Below the pieces are notes generated by a model. It did not search any database. It was not told the origin of the DNA and worked only from the letters and a program-made list of their open reading frames with translations. From Candidatus Woesearchaeota archaeon (GTDB taxonomy: Archaea; Nanobdellota; Nanobdellia; Woesearchaeales; UBA525), in assembly GCA_018221245.1 (NCBI GenBank), contig JAAOYH010000061.1:1-32736 (forward strand): a DNA stretch of 32,736 bases, written 5' to 3'. Each line of letters starts with the position of its first letter. The first letter of the stretch is position 1. Shown in pieces: positions 25,213-31,432 of the stretch. The position numbers and the translations under genes are program-made.

Positions 25213-25611
25213 CTAGCCTTTCCACTCAGCTCGCCTTGGTCTTACGTCTAGATGTACGAAGGTCTTATACTTCCCACGTCCACCCTTATTGATTCCCCAC
25301 TGCTGATCTAGGATCTTAGTTCCTACTTTATGTAGTACTGACGGAGTGAGAACACGACTAACTATGTCAAATGCTTTTCCTTTAACGTGTTGAGAGTTCT
25401 TTACTCCACCAATAGCTTTGTTGTGAGCAGGGCATCTGTAAGCAGAGGTAACGTGGATAGGTGCTCCAGTCTTATCTCTAATGCGCTGTAGTACATTAAT
25501 AGCATCAAGTGAGTAATGGAACTCATCAGGACAGTTTCCACATCTACATGCTAATTCGTTGCTTCTGAAGTTAAGAGAGACTTTGATATCTTTCTTTTTA
25601 CTAAGCTTAAT
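25213..25611 (-). CDS. Peptidoglycan peptidase (M15 family endolysin) with AUU start
   Basis: 132 residues if translation starts at the ATT at 25611-25609. The frame has no ATG, GTG or TTG anywhere between the preceding in-frame stop (25651-25653) and its own stop. Family signatures are intact: VSLNFRSNELACRCGNC (cell-wall M15 start), VTSAYRCPAHNKAIGG, SQHVKGKAFDI and FVHLDVRP. The zinc ligands are the His of SQH, the Asp of AFD and the His of VHLD. It would cut D-Ala-containing peptide cross-links or stems as the lysis enzyme. The ATT overlaps the lipoprotein stop as TGATT, where other junctions here have TGATG or TAATG, so coupled restart is likely. A sequencing error (ATG read as ATT) or a frameshift fusion are alternatives. 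Confidence 0.8.
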   Translation of the reverse strand: MKLSKKKDIKVSLNFRSNELACRCGNCPDEFHYSLDAINVLQRIRDKTGAPIHVTSAYRCPAHNKAIGGVKNSQHVKGKAFDIVSRVLTPSVLHKVGTKILDQQWGINKGGRGKYKTFVHLDVRPRRAEWKG

Positions 25612-26000
25612 CAGAATCGACCACAGACCTTTGATACTAGAGTACCGATCTTATCTTTAACGTTTTGAGCAGAGCACTGCCATTTAGGTGGGATAGCAGT
25701 AGCTGTAGCAGAATCGATGAGAGTGTTTAGGATAGATCCACAAAGGATTCCCATGTCTAGAGAGGCTTTGAGAGAGACGGATGAGCAGACCTTTAGTTTC
25801 TCACTCAAGATAATTTTCATATCAGCCACGATCATCTCAGGAGCTTCACATTGTAGTTCTTGAGCAACAGCTCCTCCAGCTTTCCAAAGCATAGAGTGAG
25901 CTATTGGACAGAGGATAGATTCACCTATTGAAGGTTTCTTAGCATCTTCAGAACAACCGGCGATTAAGAGTAGTAGTGGAATAAGAATAAGTTTTTTCAT
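25611..26000 (-). CDS. Cysteine-rich lipoprotein upstream of endolysin
   Basis: 129 residues from the ATG at 26000, chosen so that the signal MKKLILIPLLLLIAGC is at the N-terminus; the in-frame ATG 51 bases upstream would place 17 extra residues before it. The lipobox is LIAGC, Cys16. Six more cysteines follow, consistent with three disulphides in the periplasm. The body is helical with Ala/Ile-rich stretches. Being just before the endolysin, it might be an outer-membrane lysis or superinfection-exclusion protein. It lacks the short Pro-rich look of typical outer spanins, so the role is open. Confidence 0.7.
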   Translation of the reverse strand: MKKLILIPLLLLIAGCSEDAKKPSIGESILCPIAHSMLWKAGGAVAQELQCEAPEMIVADMKIILSEKLKVCSSVSLKASLDMGILCGSILNTLIDSATATAIPPKWQCSAQNVKDKIGTLVSKVCGRF

Positions 26001-26067
26001 TATTGAAACATCTCGGTGATTTAGCGTCTTGTCAACTATAACGCACCACATAGACTCCTAGAGACAC

Positions 26068-26096
26068 TTGATTGTTTAGGTTTGTCGTTATTATTA
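26068..26096 (+). promoter_or_regulatory. Sigma70-like promoter candidate, distal early
   Basis: TTGATT (26068-26073), 17 bases, then TTATAG (26091-26096). The start would be near 26103, just ahead of the direct-repeat pair at 26118 and 26151, which are placed to block or modulate it. Confidence 0.45.
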
Positions 26097-26117
26097 TAGC
26101 CCACTGCAGCTGTGTCT

Positions 26118-26162
26118 TTTATAACACGCGTTATTAATTGACATGTGTTGTTTATAACACGC
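26118..26162 (+). repeat. Direct repeat pair, operator-like
   Basis: TTTATAACACGC occurs at 26118-26129 and again, unchanged, at 26151-26162. The 33-base period is about three turns of DNA, so two proteins would sit on the same face. Each copy is part of a partial dyad (ATAAC-acgc-GTTAT at the first; GTGTT-gtttat-AACAC at the second). TTGACA at 26138 lies between them. Confidence 0.6.
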
Positions 26163-26292
26163 AACATAGCCTAGTGTGTCTGTGTTTGATTAGAGTTGGA
26201 GAGAAAAGGATATGCGCCGTGTTGCTTTATCTCTCCATGTGTTTATTGCTTAAATCATGATTATGGCAATACCAGTACTTGAGTGTTTAACT

Positions 26293-26337
26293 TGACTATT
26301 ATGACTAAGTAAGTCATACTTGTTATATGAACAAGTA
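26293..26337 (+). promoter_or_regulatory. Early promoter candidate overlapped by two inverted repeats and the start codon
   Basis: TTGACT (26293-26298), 17 bases, CATACT (26316-26321). A start 6-7 bases on would be at the ATG at 26327, giving a leaderless message; indeed no ribosome site is present. Two perfect inverted repeats lie over it: TATGACT-aagta-AGTCATA (26300-26318) and TACTTGTT-atatg-AACAAGTA (26317-26337), both with a 5-base spacer. The start codon is in the spacer of the second. They could be operators or an RNA hairpin. Confidence 0.5.
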
Positions 26338-26608
26338 CGATAAAGCGAAGAGGTTGTCCCAGGTAATAGAGCTCCGTAGGGAGTTGGCTGGTGAGGAAGC
26401 AAAGCTTAAGGCTTTCTTCAAATCGGAGATCACAGCTAACCGAACGTATGAACCTAAGGGCGCAGGAATCACGATTGTCTCAACCCAGAAGAGCCGGAGA
26501 TCATTGGATCGCAAGGCTTTGATCTTAGAGGTCGGTGAGGAAGCAGTTGACAAATGTAGTCGAACAACCATTTACATCGAGATCACAGTCAAAAAGCGTG
26601 CAGCCTAA
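26327..26608 (+). CDS. First early gene, small phage protein of unknown function
   Basis: 93 residues. Residues 1-33 form a charged helix (RLSQVIELRRELAGEEAKLK), then a beta part (GAGITIVSTQKSRRSLDRKA) and LEVGEEAVDKCSRTTIYIEI. This layout, with S-L-D-x-x-A-L and a Cys/Ser/Thr-rich strand before I-x-V-K, recalls small early proteins of other phages, but I cannot name a family. The start has no ribosome site and lies within an inverted repeat. No later in-frame start has a proper site. Confidence 0.65.
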   Translation: MNKYDKAKRLSQVIELRRELAGEEAKLKAFFKSEITANRTYEPKGAGITIVSTQKSRRSLDRKALILEVGEEAVDKCSRTTIYIEITVKKRAA

Positions 26609-26630
26609 ATAGAGCTAACAATTCTTAATA

Positions 26631-26831
26631 GTGTTTAGACCCAAAGTGTTTATACTTTTTACCAACGTGGAATATGAAGACTTTGAAGGAACGAATATAT
26701 TGGCTGAACTATGTATGGGATGTGGGGACATTGTATTTCAGAGTGATGACTACGACTTAGTAGTAGATGTAGCAGGTGATCCTCATCCGAGGTGTAAGAC
26801 TTGTAATGATCTTGAGCAGAAGTACTCTTAA
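26631..26831 (+). CDS. Small zinc-ribbon protein
   Basis: 66 residues from a GTG at 26631; a second GTG at 26646 is equally possible because neither has a clear ribosome site. CMGC (29-32) and CKTC (55-58) form a likely four-cysteine zinc site with 22 residues between the pairs (LAELCMGCGDIVFQ; HPRCKTCNDLEQ). It is acidic overall, so protein binding is as likely as DNA binding. Unknown function. Confidence 0.5.
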   Translation: MFRPKVFILFTNVEYEDFEGTNILAELCMGCGDIVFQSDDYDLVVDVAGDPHPRCKTCNDLEQKYS

Positions 26832-27196
26832 CTTAGGACGCTGCTTATACTCACACCGTCACTTAACTCACCGTTATAAAACCAAAAAAGGTAGCTCCAC
26901 TAACATCTTTCCTTGCGGATTAACGGTTAATGAGGCTACCTTCACTCTTAGATACTAAATAAGAGAGAAATCTTTTGTCTCACTCCGAGATAAAATTTCC
27001 AACCTTAAAGTTTAGTTAAAATTTAGTCTATCGGGCCGCCTGGATAACAAGATGGTGCATAGAGGTATTATCTGCATACCGCGGACTAGATTGCATTTTT
27101 GTAAGACACCGCATGCTCACAGTGATTGACGCAAGTTTTTCTCTGGGCATGATTGGTGTAGTTGCGTCGAAAACAACCCAGAAGGAGATCGTAACA
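26832..27196 (+). other. Non-coding segment between early genes
   Basis: 365 bases with no convincing gene; open frames here have no ribosome site and no protein-like pattern. It contains a long inverted repeat with an inner palindrome (26888-26942) and a doubled TTTAGT (27012-27028 area). At its end comes the strong AAGGAG site of the next gene. It may be a leader or control region. Confidence 0.5.
26888..26942 (+). repeat. Inverted repeat with inner palindrome
   Basis: AAGGTAGC (26888-26895) and GCTACCTT (26935-26942) are perfect complements. Inside lies ATTAAC-g-GTTAAT (26919-26931), a perfect 6-base dyad with one centre base. On the minus strand the outer stem is followed by TTTT, as in a terminator for leftward transcription; as plus-strand RNA it would form a branched leader. 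Confidence 0.55.
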
Positions 27197-27895
27197 ATGT
27201 CTTCGGTTATGGAATTTAGATTCAGAACTAATGGTAAAAAAATACCTCGAAAAGCTCGGTCAAAGGAGCCACTCAAAAACCCTCCTAAGAAATGCTCAGT
27301 CGCTTTCCAGATCTGTCTAAGATGCCAAGACGTTCGTATTAGAAAGAACGATTTGAACTACGAATTAAAGATTTGTAAGGAGTGCGTAGTTAAGGATATC
27401 CCAGCTCCACTACCTGTGATCGCCGAAAAGCACCCAGTTAAAAGAAGAACTCCACGCAAAGTTCGTACTAAAAAAACGGCTAGCACAATCGGATCCAGCC
27501 AGTGGCTCGCAGAGAACAAGCACAAGCTAAATAAGAAACCAAGAGACTCCGGCAATGACGGTGGTAGCAAGAAAGGAACAGACAAAGTCTGCCTCGGCAA
27601 GGATACATGGGGAAAGAAAATCATCCGAACAGTTAGAGTGCACCCTAATCCATCCATGCCTTTCCACTACCCTCACAAGCCTAAAGAGAAGAAGCTGGCG
27701 AAGGGTAAGAATCTGTTAGTTACTCACAACGAGATATTCAAAATAAACAAGATCTTTAATAGTAACAAATTCAGTCTCTTAGAACGAGTAGAGTTCTTAC
27801 AGTCAGTAGTCAGTGTTAAATCAGTTAAGTCTATTAGGATGAGTGACTTCGAGTTTCTTATGACGAGATTAAAGAAAGAAACAATATCTAAATAA
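27197..27895 (+). CDS. Basic zinc-ribbon protein of unknown function
   Basis: 232 residues from the ATG at 27197, which has AAGGAG 9 bases upstream; the longer frame from 27113 lacks a site. Residues 37-67 contain two cysteine pairs (ICLRCQDV; LKICKECVV) likely binding zinc. The middle (80-165) is very basic and low in complexity. The C-terminal 45 residues are a helical module (FSLLERVEFLQSVVSV; DFEFLMTRLKK) resembling the whole of the next protein. A DNA- or RNA-binding early protein is the likely class. Confidence 0.65.
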   Translation: MSSVMEFRFRTNGKKIPRKARSKEPLKNPPKKCSVAFQICLRCQDVRIRKNDLNYELKICKECVVKDIPAPLPVIAEKHPVKRRTPRKVRTKKTASTIGSSQWLAENKHKLNKKPRDSGNDGGSKKGTDKVCLGKDTWGKKIIRTVRVHPNPSMPFHYPHKPKEKKLAKGKNLLVTHNEIFKINKIFNSNKFSLLERVEFLQSVVSVKSVKSIRMSDFEFLMTRLKKETISK

Positions 27896-27915
27896 CAGTC
27901 TCAGGGGGGACAACG

Positions 27916-28119
27916 ATGGAGAACTTCAACGAACAACACTACACAAGACGAGACCTAACAATTCGTCAGAGAATGAAGGTGTTCAACGCTTTTAATGAAT
28001 TAGAGTTAAGCAAGGATCAGAGAGTTAACTTCCTTAACAAGTTCGGTGTTCAAAGAATTAAGGAGCTTGATAAAGCAAACATATCCATCGTGATGGAGAA
28101 GTTGCGGGATCTGCAATGA
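27916..28119 (+). CDS. Small helical protein resembling the previous gene's C-terminus
   Basis: 67 residues with a strong GGGGGG 6 bases before the ATG. Helical throughout: RMKVFNAFNELELSKDQRVN, FLNKFGVQRIKELDKANISI, VMEKLRDL. It shares with the end of the preceding protein an R-V-x-F-L core, a similar spacing and a final M-x-x-L-[KR]. It may bind the same partner. Overlaps the next ATG as ATGA. Confidence 0.65.
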   Translation: MENFNEQHYTRRDLTIRQRMKVFNAFNELELSKDQRVNFLNKFGVQRIKELDKANISIVMEKLRDLQ

Positions 28120-28481
28120 GGTCATGTGCTTGTAACGATGGACTTGTCTTTGCAAACGCTAAAAGCTTAAACGAATGTTGTACAGTGTTCTACTGTACTG
28201 TTTGCCAAGCTGGTTCTTTCAAGAGAGAGAAGTACACCTTCGATGACAACGGATTACCTGGTGGTATTAAACCTTGGGATCTACGCGCTGAGAAGTACTA
28301 CGTCTCAGAACATCAAGACGCTTTCCTTGCAAAGTGGTGGATCATTGAACAGTTCGAGAACGACCAAACAAACTCTGACGAGTTCAAACGACGTATTGGT
28401 ATCTGGGGACGAGAGGTCTTTGAACGTGTTTGGAAGGAATACAAAAGGTTGAAAGAACTTAACAATGATAAAGCACATTAA
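28116..28481 (+). CDS. Cysteine-rich N-terminal zinc-binding protein
   Basis: 121 residues, ATGA overlap with the gene before and GGGA 6 bases upstream. Cysteines at 4, 6, 21, 22, 27 and 30 (SCACNDGLVF; NECCTVFYCTVCQAG) suggest a zinc ribbon of the C-x-C...C-x-x-C kind. The C-terminal half is helical and rich in Trp, Lys and Glu (FLAKWWIIEQFEND; REVFERVWKEYKRLKEL). No enzymatic motif. Possibly an early nucleic-acid or host-takeover protein; not shown. Confidence 0.62.
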   Translation: MRSCACNDGLVFANAKSLNECCTVFYCTVCQAGSFKREKYTFDDNGLPGGIKPWDLRAEKYYVSEHQDAFLAKWWIIEQFENDQTNSDEFKRRIGIWGREVFERVWKEYKRLKELNNDKAH

Positions 28482-28528
28482 TAATGTTTTCCTTTTAATC
28501 TACGCTAAGCACTGCTAGTAACTGGCGC

Positions 28529-28855
28529 ATGTCATCACTACCAGAACACCCAGACCCACAAAACAGGATAGATACTCTTAAAGAGTTAATCATGGATATG
28601 GAACGAACTATTCTTACGATGGGAGGCAAGCCACAAAAGAAGAGTCGTAAGATGAAAATCCAATACTCTGTTCAAGAATTAAATCATGGGTGGACTCTCA
28701 AGATTCATGATGGTGACGAACTTCAGACATTCGAAACCAATAACTCCATCTCTCGAGCACAATCCTTTATTGAACTCTTCCATAACGTACTGCACCACTT
28801 CACACAAACCCATGACAAACTTACGAATAAGGAAGAACAAAGTGACTCCATATAA
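28529..28855 (+). CDS. Tandem paralogue 1 of 3 (coil plus NGW-type domain)
   Basis: 108 residues. N-terminal coil (RIDTLKELIMDMERTILTMG), Lys-rich linker, then a small alpha/beta domain with YSVQELNHGWTLKIHDGDEL and a helix SRAQSFIELFHNVLHHF. The same plan occurs in the next two genes. No ribosome site was found for the ATG. The unit looks like a small DNA- or protein-binding domain on a coiled-coil multimerisation stem. Function is unknown and the family is not recognised. Confidence 0.65.
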   Translation: MSSLPEHPDPQNRIDTLKELIMDMERTILTMGGKPQKKSRKMKIQYSVQELNHGWTLKIHDGDELQTFETNNSISRAQSFIELFHNVLHHFTQTHDKLTNKEEQSDSI

Positions 28856-29207
28856 AACTAACTTTGAAACAGGTAAAGAGATTGAAGAACTTCGAAATGT
28901 GATTACCGATCTTGAACGAGATCTAATCATCATTGAAACTAAGCTCAACAAAACTAAACCTAGTAAGTCCAAGCCCACAACAATTACCGTTGAAGAGATC
29001 ACAAATGGATGGTTGCTTACTGTCGATGACGATTCCGGATCTTATAAAGGCTGCTATCGTGGGTGTGAAAACATGTCCGAAGTTGCTGCGTTCGCTGAAA
29101 TGCTAGAGTTCATTGAAGGATCGTTCGGTCCCCTCTCGTCGAAAGAGAATAATGAATCAATCGATATCCGTGTTCTTAGACCGGAGAATGACTGTGGAGC
29201 ATATTAG
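28842..29207 (+). CDS. Tandem paralogue 2 of 3
   Basis: 121 residues from the GTG at 28842, which has AAGGA 8 bases upstream and overlaps the previous stop by 14 bases; ATG codons farther upstream lie deep in the previous gene with no site. Coil EIEELRNVITDLERDLIIIE, linker with repeated Lys-Pro-Ser, then ITVEEITNGWLLTVDDDSGS and SEVAAFAEMLEFIEGSFGPL. Domain order and the E-x-x-x-G-W-x-L core match its neighbours. It has two cysteines (KGCYRGC) the others lack. Confidence 0.65.
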   Translation: MTPYKTNFETGKEIEELRNVITDLERDLIIIETKLNKTKPSKSKPTTITVEEITNGWLLTVDDDSGSYKGCYRGCENMSEVAAFAEMLEFIEGSFGPLSSKENNESIDIRVLRPENDCGAY

Positions 29208-29598
29208 TACCTGTGTTAACCTGTTTGACATGTCATTACACAAAACGATTACTGAACTAGAACAAGAAGTAGCTGCGCTTAAGGAACAACTCGAAGAAGC
29301 TAAAGTCTACAAACCTCAACCAGTCAAAGCTTACGCAGAAAGAACTGAGAACGGGTGGACTCTTAAGGCTAATGACGGTGAGACTGAGACTAGCCTCTCA
29401 TACGGTGCTGAAGATCAATCAGAGGTACAACTATTTTGTAGTCTCCTAAATGACCTCGATTATCTCGTCGGACCCAGTACAGGAAGATACTCTCCTCAAA
29501 GAATAGTCATCAAGGTAGAATCTGGTGACAAACACAGTAGCTACGTTGAACCTCAGAACTACGACGTCGACTTTCATGATCCTAAACCAAGCCATTAA
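29194..29598 (+). CDS. Tandem paralogue 3 of 3
   Basis: 134 residues from the GTG at 29194, which has GGAG 7 bases upstream and overlaps the previous stop by 14 bases, the same arrangement as the junction before it. An ATG at 29230 is an alternative. Coil KTITELEQEVAALKEQLEEA, then AERTENGWTLKANDGETETS and a helix SEVQLFCSLLNDLDYLVGP. A longer acidic tail ends the protein (NYDVDFHDPKPSH). Same unknown family as the two genes before. Confidence 0.62.
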   Translation: MEHISTCVNLFDMSLHKTITELEQEVAALKEQLEEAKVYKPQPVKAYAERTENGWTLKANDGETETSLSYGAEDQSEVQLFCSLLNDLDYLVGPSTGRYSPQRIVIKVESGDKHSSYVEPQNYDVDFHDPKPSH

Positions 29599-29638
29599 CT
29601 TCGCTTAACATTCCTAACTACTGCTGTTTATTGTTTAC

Positions 29639-29667
29639 TTGATCGAACTTACACCTATCTATACAAC
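29639..29667 (+). promoter_or_regulatory. Weak promoter candidate for the ERF gene
   Basis: TTGATC (29639-29644), 17 bases, TACAAC (29662-29667), in the 91-base gap before the recombinase gene. Each box matches four of six consensus bases. The start would lie about 15 bases before the ATG. Confidence 0.3.
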
Positions 29668-29689
29668 GAGACTAGAAAGTGAGTAATCA

Positions 29690-30457
29690 ATGGAAACCAA
29701 CACAAATGATCTCGAACTATCCCCGAAAATAGACGCACTCTTTAGCAGCATGGCCTTAGCTCAAATTGAGTTCGAAGATGTAGACCGAGGTAAAACAAAC
29801 GACTTCTTGAATTATCGATATGCGACTCTTAAACAAATCCAAACTGCTATCCGTAAACCCTTCGCTAATAACGGACTCGTTCATACCCAACATCCAATAA
29901 GTGAAGTATCTCCGGGTGGTAAGCTAATGGTTGGTGTGACAACTCTGATCGTTCACGCCAAATCAGGTCAGTGGATGAAAAGCTCATTCAAACTACCTCT
30001 CTCAAAGATGGATCCTCAAGCTGCTGGTTCTGCACTTACTTACGCAGAGCGGTACACACTAGCCGCAATCGTTGGACTCAGTATTGCCGATGTGGATGAT
30101 GATGCTCACTCCGCCACTTACACAGCACCCGTTAAGACAGCCCCACGTCCACCACAGAACGTTTTCCCTGACCAAATGGACCAACGCCTTGATCAGATCA
30201 ACGAAACGCCTAGAGAGATGCCTAACATGGGTAATGACAGCATGCATGGTAACCCAGGTGAGTTCATGATCTCTTTTGGTAAACATAAAGGAAAACGTAT
30301 TCAAGATTGTCCAGAGATAGTCGAATACGCTAATTGGCTAGACTCTCAACCTAAGAAGAACGATAGATCTATTGAACTCATTGGTGCAGTGCAAGCTTAT
30401 CAGATCACTAAAGCATCTGGCTCTAACTCATCAGCTGAACAAAACTTCTTTAGCTGA
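29690..30457 (+). CDS. erf: ERF-type single-strand annealing recombinase
   Basis: 255 residues. The N-terminal 150 residues carry the ERF signature: YRYATLKQIQTAIRKPFANN, then DPQAAGSALTYAERYTLAAI and VGLSIADVDDDA. ERF proteins form rings that anneal complementary single strands, for phage recombination and genome circularisation. After a Pro/Gln/Met-rich linker (145-190), residues 192-222 (MISFGKHKGKRIQDCPEIVE then WLDSQ) look like the small domain also found at the end of some exonucleases and phage proteins (F-G-K-x-K-G-x-x-x). The next gene starts at its stop as TGATG. This is the only clear DNA-metabolism gene of the early block. Confidence 0.9.
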   Translation: METNTNDLELSPKIDALFSSMALAQIEFEDVDRGKTNDFLNYRYATLKQIQTAIRKPFANNGLVHTQHPISEVSPGGKLMVGVTTLIVHAKSGQWMKSSFKLPLSKMDPQAAGSALTYAERYTLAAIVGLSIADVDDDAHSATYTAPVKTAPRPPQNVFPDQMDQRLDQINETPREMPNMGNDSMHGNPGEFMISFGKHKGKRIQDCPEIVEYANWLDSQPKKNDRSIELIGAVQAYQITKASGSNSSAEQNFFS

Positions 30458-30594
30458 TGAATAAGAAAAAAAGAAAGAAACAGCTTAAAGAACTTAGGGA
30501 AATGAGAGAATCCGATAAGATCAAACATCCGGAACTATTTGTTAAACAAGAGATCTTAGACAAAAGAGATCCCAGGAAGAAACACAATGACTGA
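30457..30594 (+). CDS. Very small basic protein after ERF
   Basis: 45 residues (MNKKKRKKQLKELREMRESD and so on). The ATG overlaps the ERF stop as TGATG and the stop overlaps the next gene by 8 bases, so coupling supports it. It is almost all Lys, Arg and Glu helix and could be a nucleic-acid-binding peptide. It may instead be mainly a translational bridge to the next gene. Confidence 0.5.
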   Translation: MNKKKRKKQLKELREMRESDKIKHPELFVKQEILDKRDPRKKHND

Positions 30595-30802
30595 ACGTTG
30601 GGGATCTTGTAGACACTGCAAAGGATCTGGAACCATTAAGAGTTTCAAATTCAGTCCTAAGCTCATCACCCAAATAGAATGTATTAAACAATGTCCTCAC
30701 TGCCTCGGTGAAGGTTATGACGGGACAATAGAAACCTACCTAGATAAGAACTACGGTAAGGAATGGGCAGACATTAATATGCCTAAAGATGAAGAGTTTT
30801 AA
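30587..30802 (+). CDS. DnaJ-type zinc-finger small protein
   Basis: 71 residues; AGGA 9 bases before the ATG. Two C-x-x-C-x-G-x-G units, SCRHCKGSGT (7-16) and QCPHCLGEGY (35-44), form a single zinc centre like those of DnaJ. The C-terminal tail is acidic. Such small phage proteins are common but their partners are unknown; binding of unfolded protein or of nucleic acid are both possible. Last gene of the rightward block. Confidence 0.7.
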   Translation: MTERWGSCRHCKGSGTIKSFKFSPKLITQIECIKQCPHCLGEGYDGTIETYLDKNYGKEWADINMPKDEEF

Positions 30803-30874
30803 CAGGTGGCATCCCACAGTGTGTGTTGGTGAACTATCATTGAGTGTCACTTGTTAAGTGGGGGGTTGTTGGTT

Positions 30875-30937
30875 GCAGTCAGGAGATCGTAATCTAGTGA
30901 AGTCTTAACCAGCCTCGACTAGGTTTCTTCTGACTGC
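30875..30937 (+). repeat. Nested inverted repeat between convergent genes
   Basis: GCAGTCAG (30875-30882) pairs with CTGACTGC (30930-30937), and inside it CTAGT (30894-30898) pairs with ACTAG (30918-30922). The right arm lies in the last codons of the nuclease gene. It stands where the rightward and leftward transcripts meet and may help end one or both, though no T-run follows. Confidence 0.4.
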
Positions 30938-31287
30938 TCTAAAAACTTGTTAAGTAACTTCTCTGCATCCTTAACGCTTCGACACATCCCAGAAAAAGCT
31001 CCCAAGCTATTAGCATTCTCTATAAAGTTCCGCTGTTCAGGAGTAAGTGATCCAGTCTTAGACTTAACTTCAATCGCTAACATCCGACCTCCCTGCATCA
31101 CTCCCAAGATATCAGGGATACCCTTCATAGTCGTGTTCCTACGAAACGTACGCTTGGCTACATCATAAGTACCCTGTGTCTTGTTCACCCAACAAAAGAT
31201 ACCTCTACACTTGAAGTACTGAACGATAGCCTTTTGGATATCAGATTCTTTTTCTTTCTTAATTAGCGAGCTTGACACTGAGGACAT
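30919..31287 (-). CDS. VRR-NUC domain nuclease
   Basis: 122 residues; GAGGAG 7 bases before the ATG fixes the start. The PD-(D/E)xK core is complete: Glu14 in KEKESDIQKAIVQYF, Pro58-Asp59 in MKGIPDILGV, Glu73-x-Lys75 in AIEVKSKTG and Gln85 in TPEQRNFIENA. This is the compact VRR-NUC form found in phages, related to Holliday-junction resolvases and FAN1. It could process branched DNA before packaging, together with the ERF protein. Its 5' end overlaps the membrane/coiled-coil gene by 29 bases. Confidence 0.88.
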   Translation of the reverse strand: MSSVSSSLIKKEKESDIQKAIVQYFKCRGIFCWVNKTQGTYDVAKRTFRRNTTMKGIPDILGVMQGGRMLAIEVKSKTGSLTPEQRNFIENANSLGAFSGMCRSVKDAEKLLNKFLEQSEET

Positions 31288-31432
31288 CTAGCTTCTCCTC
31301 TATTCGAATCAACCGGTGCTCTAATCGCTCATACTCTCTTATTGTTACAAACGTTCCATTCGCATAAACCATCAATGAAAACACTGATGCTATTGCACTA
31401 GTTAGTATGATTAAGATTGGAGTTATTCGCAC
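31259..31432 (-). CDS. Inner-membrane spanin-like protein (TM plus coiled coil)
   Basis: 57 residues from a GTG at 31432 with a perfect AGGAGG 7 bases upstream. One membrane segment at 5-24 (PILIILTSAIASVFSLMVYA), then a coiled coil (REYERLEHRLIRIEEKLDVL). An N-terminal anchor followed by a periplasmic coil is the plan of inner spanins, and the gene starts inside the end of a lipoprotein gene, as spanin partners often do. It is short for a spanin, so a holin-like or regulator role is not excluded. Confidence 0.6.
   Translation of the reverse strand: MRITPILIILTSAIASVFSLMVYANGTFVTIREYERLEHRLIRIEEKLDVLSVKLAN

Larger units (their letters stand above)
26001..26326 (+). other. Divergent regulatory region between the lysis-type genes and early genes
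   Basis: 326 bases with no gene I can support. It separates a leftward gene from the rightward early block and holds two plus-strand promoter candidates, a 12-base direct repeat with a 33-base period and two adjacent inverted repeats over the first early start codon. This is the most likely seat of early transcription control. No repressor gene was identified in the window. Confidence 0.6.

Noticed and set aside
26138-26143. TTGACA as a -35 box
   Set aside because: A perfect -35 match, but nothing like a -10 box lies 16-18 bases on either side in the right direction; kept only as part of the repeat region.
26776-27276. Open frames on both strands in the early non-coding segment
   Set aside because: No ribosome sites, no recognisable pattern, and they run over the inverted repeat; treated as non-coding.
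30059-30304. Minus-strand frame opposite the ERF gene
   Set aside because: ERF signatures fix the plus strand as coding; the antisense frame has no start signal.
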